Assembly (NCBI RefSeq): GCF_933775445.1
Contig: NC_065876.1
Coordinates: 4,774,001 to 4,838,000, forward strand
From: Argentina anserina
Taxonomy: Eukaryota > Streptophyta > Magnoliopsida > Rosales > Rosaceae
DNA: 64,000 nt
Direction of reading: 5' to 3'
Part shown: positions 59,301-64,000 of the stretch, in pieces
How the letters are laid out: every line of letters begins with the position of its first letter
Position numbering within the stretch: position 1 is the stretch's first letter
Notes under the pieces: model-generated
What the model was told of the DNA's origin: nothing
Databases searched by the model: none
What the model saw: the letters and a program-made list of their open reading frames with translations, nothing else
Translations under genes and position numbers: made by a program

Positions 59301-59611
59301 TGCAGAATCAATGTGTAAACTCGGAAAAATCCCATTATTCCGGTACTGTGAATGGGACAATCCACATTGTTGTTGGAGGTGGAGGCAGTCACTTATCAGA
59401 ATACAGCCCGGTGCAGACTAGTTGGAGCCTTCACAAAGATCAGGACTTTGGCTTCGTAAAACTCACAGCATTCAACCACTCATCACTTCTCATGGAGTAC
59501 AAGAAGAGCAGTGATGGTAACGTCTATGATTACTTCACAATCTCAAGGGACTACAGGGATGTCTTGGCATGCGTGCACGACGGTTGTGAGCCAACTACCT
59601 TAGCTACGTAA
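56393..59611 (+). CDS. PAP27: Purple acid phosphatase, PAP27 type, copy 1 (622 aa model, one defective splice acceptor)
   Basis: Exons: 56393-56593, 56725-56816, 56902-56968, 57071-57193, 57331-57423, 57593-57722, 57806-57887, 57995-58127, 58245-58450, 58546-58671, 58893-59202 and 59306-59611 (1869 nt). A signal peptide (VSLILLSCLLHCTVAHS) is followed by a fibronectin-like N-terminal domain and the metallophosphatase domain. Metal-ligand blocks are FGDMGK, GDISYANGY, GNHERD, FVAHRVLGYSS and GHVHNYER. Family members are secreted or vacuolar phosphatases; the PAP27 subgroup is annotated as probably inactive. The exon at 58546 is preceded by CAA instead of CAG. The next AG (58559-58560) keeps the frame but would delete SGNHE, including a metal-ligand Asn. 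Either the gene is impaired or it uses a non-AG acceptor. Confidence 0.9.
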
Positions 59612-59699
59612 TGAAATATATCATTGTACACTCTTTTCTGATCAAACAGTGGATATATTACTTGTGACTTGACAAGAAATTAGCGACTGGGAAAGTAAG

Positions 59700-61440
59700 T
59701 TATATATACAATCAATTCAAATTTAGAGTTTCTGTAGCATTTTCGTAACATTTCATAGAGTTTCATAGAATTTTGCAAGATTACGCACAATTAGTAATAT
59801 TTTGTAAAGTAAAACTAACTTAGGATTTTTAGACCCTTTCACTATTTGATTAGATTCTTTATGGGTTTTGATTGTAATATTTTGTAGAATTTTGTACTAT
59901 TTCGTAGAGTTTTTGTAGCATTCGGTAGAGTTTCACAATATTTTATAAATTTTCGTAACCTTTCGTAAAATTTCATACTATTTTATAAGTTACACACAAT
60001 TTGTAGTATTTTTTTTTAATTATAGCAAACTTCGGACTTCTAGGCCCTTTCACCATTTGATTATATTCTTTATGTGCACGTTTGTTTCACCGTGCTAGCC
60101 CGCACAACCTTAAATAAGGTTGGGCAAACAGTGTGGGTGATGTTTGTTGCAAACCGGTGCTAATTTAAATGGTACAATAGCACAAGATAGCACCGAATCT
60201 TCAATTTCACCTCCTTGACTTGCCTTAACTAAGGTAGAGCTTTTGTTGAACCTTATCTAAGGCCCTTCTCTCTGGTTCTCTCATTTCTCTCTTACTCACT
60301 CTCTAGTCTCCTTCTTTCTCACATCAGAGCAATTATTTGTTCTTTTTCATCCTTCTCAATTCTCATAGCTATCGAAAATTCAATATGCTCCCTTCAAATT
60401 AAATTAAGAAATCAAGAAAGTCACAAAATAGAATGATCTCTTCCATATTTTTCATTCAGTTGCAGATTGAAGGTAATTGGGATTTTGGATATCGCAAAAC
60501 TCGATTTGAATTGATGAGATTTTGCATTATGAAAAGATGACTTCTGGGTATTGTAGAATTGAAATTGGATCATTGAAATTTTAGAAAATATGAATCCGAT
60601 TGTTCTTGGTCTTTTATTTTTATTGAAGGAAAGATTCTATGATATTCTATAATTATTGTCATAGAACATTTACCCATAATAACTCCTTGATTGTTGAATC
60701 GGATCATATGTAAATTGCATATATATGTTGTTGGATTCAGTTATTGTTCATAAGAAATACATTCGCAAGTTCTCTTTAATTTTCTTCTCTTTTCTTATTT
60801 TTCAGTGAATCCTAAAAAAATCGGTGTTCCTAAAAAAATCTAGTTTGCTAGGCTAGGAATCGATATTAGCTAGGCTCAAAATAGATCTGGAAATCTGGAA
60901 TTAGCTAATTTTGTTGCCTGTGTTGAAGAATAGAACTGAGGAGCAAGAATAGAAGAAGAAAAGGTAAAAGAGAAGACCTCCTTTTCCTACCTTAGAGTGT
61001 ACTGCCTCACCAAACATGGGTTACCATAACCTAGCACTAAGTAAGCCTCCTCATGCGAGAGTAGGCTAAGCATTAAAAATAGAGTAACTCACAATTATCT
61101 TGGATACCAAACGTGCACTATGGGTACTACCGACCTTACGTACTATTTTGGTCGTAATATTTCGTATAATGTTGTGTTATTTCGTAGAGTTTTGTAACAA
61201 TTCGTAGATTTTCATAACATTTCGTAGAGTTTTGTAATGTTACGCACAATTTGTAATATTTTGTAAACTATAACAAACTTCAGACTTTTAGACCCTCTGT
61301 CTATTTGATTAGATTCTTTATGAGTACTACCGATCTACCGTACTATTTTGGTTGTAATATTTCATAGAATTTTATGCTATTCCGTAGAGTTTTGTAAGAT
61401 TTCGTTACATTTCATATAAGTCACACTTAAACGATCTCGA
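59700..61440. repeat. Tandem repeat array, period about 205-212 bp, between the PAP genes
   Basis: Landmark AGACCCTTTCACTATTTGATTAGATTCTTTATG recurs at about 59831, 60041 and 61290; the last gap shrinks to about 205 when the insertion at 60075-61117 is removed. Units are rich in TTTCGTAGAGTTTTGTAACA-like sub-repeats. There is no coding. The array is absent elsewhere in the window. Confidence 0.75.
60075..61117. mobile_element. Non-autonomous inverted-repeat element, about 1.04 kb, inserted in the tandem array
   Basis: Left end TGCACGTTTG and right end CAAACGTGCA are exact 10-bp inverted repeats. The flanking array reads ATTCTTTATG before and CTATGGGTACTACCG after. An uninterrupted array unit (61311-61335) reads ATTCTTTATGAGTACTACCG, so the insertion point and a short target duplication ((T/C)TATG) are visible. 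The superfamily is not determined. The interior has no long ORF. Confidence 0.6.
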
Positions 61441-61889
61441 AGTAAACCCGAGTAACCTAACATTAGTTTGTTGATCCTAATTTACTTCTCTATAAATAAC
61501 CCAAAACTTAAGAACACTTCGTTACAAGTATGGTCTGATGCCTATATTTAGTTGCATGTAACCATTGCTGTCGGTACACATGCATTTGGCTCATCCAGAT
61601 TACAGAATTACCAACATGCATGCCAGAATGGAAAGGAACTTTTGCCAAAAGTTTGATAATCAAAAACTAAAATGAAGAACGATTCTTTAATCGAAAGGAA
61701 GGGTTCTTAAATTATTTTCTCTTATATCTGCTTCAATGCATGTCACATCATCAAGAACAAAATATCCAATTCCAAGTTGAAAAGTAGTCCTACTGACAAG
61801 TCTGATGGCGTGGCCAACTATAAATCCATCCGAGACTTCAAATCTGACTAAAACACGTCTGGGGTTTATAATTGGTAAAACCTACTACC

Positions 61890-63972
61890 ATGGCCGTCTT
61901 CCTCCTCAGAGTTGCAGTGCTACTGGTTTTATTGGGTCATTCCACAGTAGCTCATAATATCAGGGAGAAGCTTCATGCATATGGCGGTGATGGGGTGCAG
62001 CCACTCTCCAAGATTCAAATCCTCAAAGCTGTTTCTCAGCTCCACGAAAATGCTTCCGTCTCTGCGTACCCTGTCCTTCTTGGCACCAAGGTACGATGAT
62101 ATTTTGTTCAACTAGCTATTAGTTCGGCTATCACTAATCGCCGAGTTCGAATGATCGAACATTTTATTTTGAATAAAATAGTGGTCGGAAATTTGCATGT
62201 TGGGTTAGTCCAATCAACGATACTTTTGCATTTCTTGAGTAACTAATCGAAACGCACTAGTGTGTATGGCACTGCCACACTCACTGAATTTGTTTATTGA
62301 CATCTGATTTTACTGTGATAACTGTATGTGCAGGGGGAAGATTTTGGGTGGGTAACTGTGACAGTTTCTAGTCCTACTCCTGCACAAGATGATTGGGTGG
62401 CAGTTTTTTCTCCTGCAAATTTTAAGTAATATCAATCGTTGCATGTTCTTGATTTTAGCTGCTATTGTATTATTTTAAGCTTGTAGATTAATATTTTCAA
62501 TCTATTATGGCAGTGCATCTACATGTCCATACAATGAAGATTATTACGAGCCGTATATATGCACATCTCCTATTAAGGTATATGTTATTTGCTCTCGGTA
62601 ATTGATTGCACTCCATGTGTTCGACGTAATGTCTCACCGAACTCTTCGTGCTTTGATTTCAGTACAAGTTTGCCAATTATTCCAGTGCCAAATATGCAAT
62701 CACTGGAAAATCAACTTTGAAGTTCCGATTAATTAATCAAAGGGCGGATTTTTCTTTCGCATTGTTCTCTGGCGGGCTGTCAAACGTGTGTTTATGTCTC
62801 GTTTCTTTCATTGCAGATATATTTTGTATTGGTTTTCCGAAGTTTCATATGTTGACATTAATGCCTCAGTGTTGGTGCTTCAATTGTGGGCTAAAGTATG
62901 TATTCTTTGTAATGCAGCCGAAATTGGTGTCAGTTTCGAATAATGTGACCTTTGCATACCCAAAGGCTCCCCTGTACCCACGTCTTGCTCTAGGGAAGCT
63001 CTGGGATGAAGTAGGTTTATGTTCTTCTGATTCGCTACTTCTATTTTCATCCAAACAATCAGAATGCGGACTGCTAGTTGGATATTCTTCTCCTCATGGT
63101 TATGTATGATATGCAGATGACAGTGACTTGGACAAGTGGCTATAATATCCATGAAGCTGTACCTTTAGTTGAGTGGGGTTTGAAGGGAGACCCTCAAAAT
63201 AGATCTCCAGCAGGAACAGTAACTTTCAGTCGTCGGGACATGTGTGGTATGAATCATATGATCAATCCAGTATTTAAGTTCACCAACATAAATGATTGAA
63301 TGAGAAAACTTTTAGTAATGGAGTTCTTGTAATCTTTTTCCAGCTGCACCCGCACGAACAGTTGGTTGGCGTGATCCTGGTTTCATTCATACAAGTTTTC
63401 TAAAAGATTTGTGGCCAAATTCAGTGTATGCATCTTGATTCTTGATTATAATTTTACAGCTGTTTCTGTCTTTAATACTGTTATGCTGGTTTTCTGTGCA
63501 GGTACTCTTACAAACTTGGTCATAGGTTATCTAATGGTTCCTACATCTGGAGCAAGGTTTACTCGTTCAAGTCATCACCATATCCCGGGCAGGAGTCACT
63601 GCAGCGCGTTATTATATTTGGTGACATGGGAAAGGTGAGATCAAGAAAATGAAAACTACTTGATTCTGCCACTAAGCACTTATCAAACAGCATGATGTTA
63701 TCTGCATTTCTGCAAAATAGCTTCTTAGATGTTTATCCTTTACTTTTCCTCCCACAAATGATTCAGGCTGAGCGTGATGGTTCAAATGAATATGCTGATT
63801 ATCAGCCCGGCTCACTCAACACCACAGATCAGCTAATCAAGGACTTGGACAACATTGACATAGTTTTTCACATAGGAGATTTGCCTTATGCCAATGGATA
63901 CATCTCACAGTGGGATCAGTTCACATCACAGGTGGAGCCAATTTCATCAGTCGTACCATATATGGTTGCAAG
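61890..63972 (+). CDS. PAP27: Purple acid phosphatase, PAP27 type, copy 2 (5' part; continues beyond the window)
   Basis: Exons: 61890-62090, 62334-62425, 62514-62577, 62663-62785, 62918-63010, 63117-63246, 63344-63425, 63502-63634 and 63767-63972. They correspond one for one to exons 1-9 of copy 1, with lengths identical except exon 3 (64 versus 67). The start ATG at 61890 gives a signal peptide (MAVFLLRVAVLLVLLGHSTVAH). The frame is open upstream as far as 61872, but only via a non-ATG codon. FGDMGK and GDLPYANGY are present (copy 1 has GDISYANGY). The exon carrying GNHE and the rest lie outside the window. It is a tandem duplicate in the same orientation as copy 1. Confidence 0.92.
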
Positions 63973-64000
63973 GTTTGTGTTCTTGTTACTTTGATCAGAA

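Overview
The window is nuclear DNA of a eudicot plant. It has short GT-AG introns, AT-rich intergenic DNA, plant-type LTR retrotransposons, PPR and CC-NBS-LRR gene remains, and intact plant housekeeping genes. The overall character suggests Rosaceae, but that is inference; no species can be named from the sequence alone. The left half (about 1-32 kb) is transposon-rich and full of broken genes, and the right half (about 45-64 kb) is gene-dense and mostly intact.

Layout. 1-3398: 3' end of a Ty3/gypsy chromovirus (RT, RNase H, integrase, chromodomain, 3' LTR) with one in-frame stop. 3399-6887: four tandem members of an unrecognised small secreted-peptide family, each a signal-peptide exon plus a phase-1 intron plus a proline-rich second exon. 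Only the last is intact; the first is cut in exon 1 by the gypsy element. 7192-14418: a decayed PPR gene split by a Ty1/copia element (8662-14187, minus strand, 164-bp LTRs). 14930-19345: a CC-NBS-LRR pseudogene (minus strand) split by a 3.0-kb solo LTR with 5-bp target duplications and a tandem hairpin array. 19748-20315, 29842-30433 and 31174-31351: two complete TRIM elements and one solo LTR of the same family. 21236-26957: a truncated Sirevirus-like copia element carrying a 500-bp hAT MITE. 27907-28668: RING-H2 gene. 29149-29286: a 45-codon membrane micropeptide gene. 32452-32524: tRNA-Ala(AGC). 33064-34290: F-box/MYND gene. 34.3-42.1 kb: gene-poor AT-rich DNA with an RNase H fragment. 42620-43288: a MITE with TSDs of about 11 bp. 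43439-45509: a 2.07-kb MULE carrying only the FAR1-like DNA-binding part of a transposase.

From 45850 onward four genes lie head-to-tail on the plus strand: UBA5 (E1 enzyme of UFM1 conjugation), RIO1 (atypical kinase of 40S ribosome maturation), an uncharacterised acidic protein, and a purple acid phosphatase of the PAP27 type. A second, tandem PAP27-type copy follows and runs off the window. The two PAP genes are separated by a tandem-repeat array of about 205 bp period that is itself interrupted by a 1-kb inverted-repeat element. The first PAP copy has lost the AG acceptor directly before the GNHE metal-binding motif. The most interesting items are the two-exon secreted-peptide cluster, the DNA-binding-only MULE, the 45-aa micropeptide and the PAP splice-site loss.
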